The notes below the pieces were generated by a model. That model was not told the origin of the DNA. It saw only the letters and a program-made list of their open reading frames with translations, and made no database searches. Both the position numbers and the translations under genes were made by a program. This document shows, piece by piece, positions 6,574-6,682 of a DNA stretch of 6,682 nt. The stretch's first letter is position 1; the number at the start of each line of letters is the position of its first letter. Source of the stretch: Rikenella microfusus. Its GTDB lineage: Bacteria; Bacteroidota; Bacteroidia; Bacteroidales; SZUA-534. The stretch is from positions 1 through 6,682 of the forward strand of contig DYQV01000138.1 in assembly GCA_020719105.1 (NCBI GenBank), read 5' to 3'.

Positions 6574-6682
6574 AAACCAATCATTTTCAGAATGAGGAAG
6601 CAACGGTTCAATATAAAAAAAACCTTTTGAACTGGCTTTTTGAATTGTGGCTTTAATCCACATTCCTGTTTTAAGATTGTAA
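6568..6682 (-). CDS. 3' end of an unidentified gene running off the right edge
   Basis: Reading leftwards from 6681, the - strand stays open for 37 codons and ends with TGA at 6570-6568. The visible tail reads YNLKTGMWIKATIQKASSKG followed by FFYIEPLLPHSENDWFL. The mixed, protein-like composition, the intact frame through an eight-T tract, and the end falling exactly at the ligA stop (six-base convergent overlap, 6568-6573) argue that it is real. I do not recognise the family, and the start and most of the protein are outside the window. There is no room for a separate terminator between the two genes. Confidence 0.6.
   Translation of the reverse strand, partial: YNLKTGMWIKATIQKASSKGFFYIEPLLPHSENDWFL

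Noticed and set aside
1..6682. CRISPR array, tRNA, rRNA, transposase or phage genes
   Set aside because: No regularly spaced repeats, no cloverleaf-like sequence, and no integrase or transposase motifs were seen on either strand.

Overview
The window looks like chromosomal DNA of an AT-rich member of the Bacteroidota, probably an environmental Bacteroidales/Marinilabiliales-type or related lineage. Four things point there: a C-terminal type IX secretion (T9SS) sorting domain on one secreted protein, candidate promoters of the Bacteroidota form (TTTG ... TAnnTTTG), start codons in AT-rich sequence without Shine-Dalgarno motifs, and a hybrid histidine kinase with its sensor, kinase and receiver in one chain. 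The exact genus cannot be read from this sequence.

Layout: 1-238 is a non-coding leader with an imperfect inverted repeat at its left edge and a candidate promoter at 160-189. A membrane-bound hybrid sensor kinase follows on the + strand (239-3031). It converges on a - strand gene for a secreted DUF4465-type protein with a T9SS tail (3127-4113), and the two share a bidirectional hairpin terminator (3070-3108). The secreted-protein gene is preceded by a clear cobalamin riboswitch on its own strand (aptamer about 4230-4415, with a regulatory hairpin at 4203-4220 whose loop complements L5) and a candidate promoter at 4415-4445. Reading divergently on the + strand is ligA, the NAD-dependent DNA ligase (4573-6573). 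The 3' end of another gene on the - strand enters from the right edge and overlaps the ligA stop by 6 bases.

The most interesting unit is the riboswitch plus DUF4465/T9SS gene. It is a single-gene transcription unit, with no BtuB-type receptor or transporter beside it, apparently shut down when cobalamin is plentiful and coding for an exported, probably surface-anchored or released protein. The simplest reading is an orphan cobamide-scavenging protein that serves an uptake system encoded elsewhere. A second point of interest is the kinase: it keeps the phospho-accepting His and Asp, but its ATP-binding domain has lost several usually conserved residues. ligA is an ordinary housekeeping gene, and nothing ties it functionally to its neighbours.
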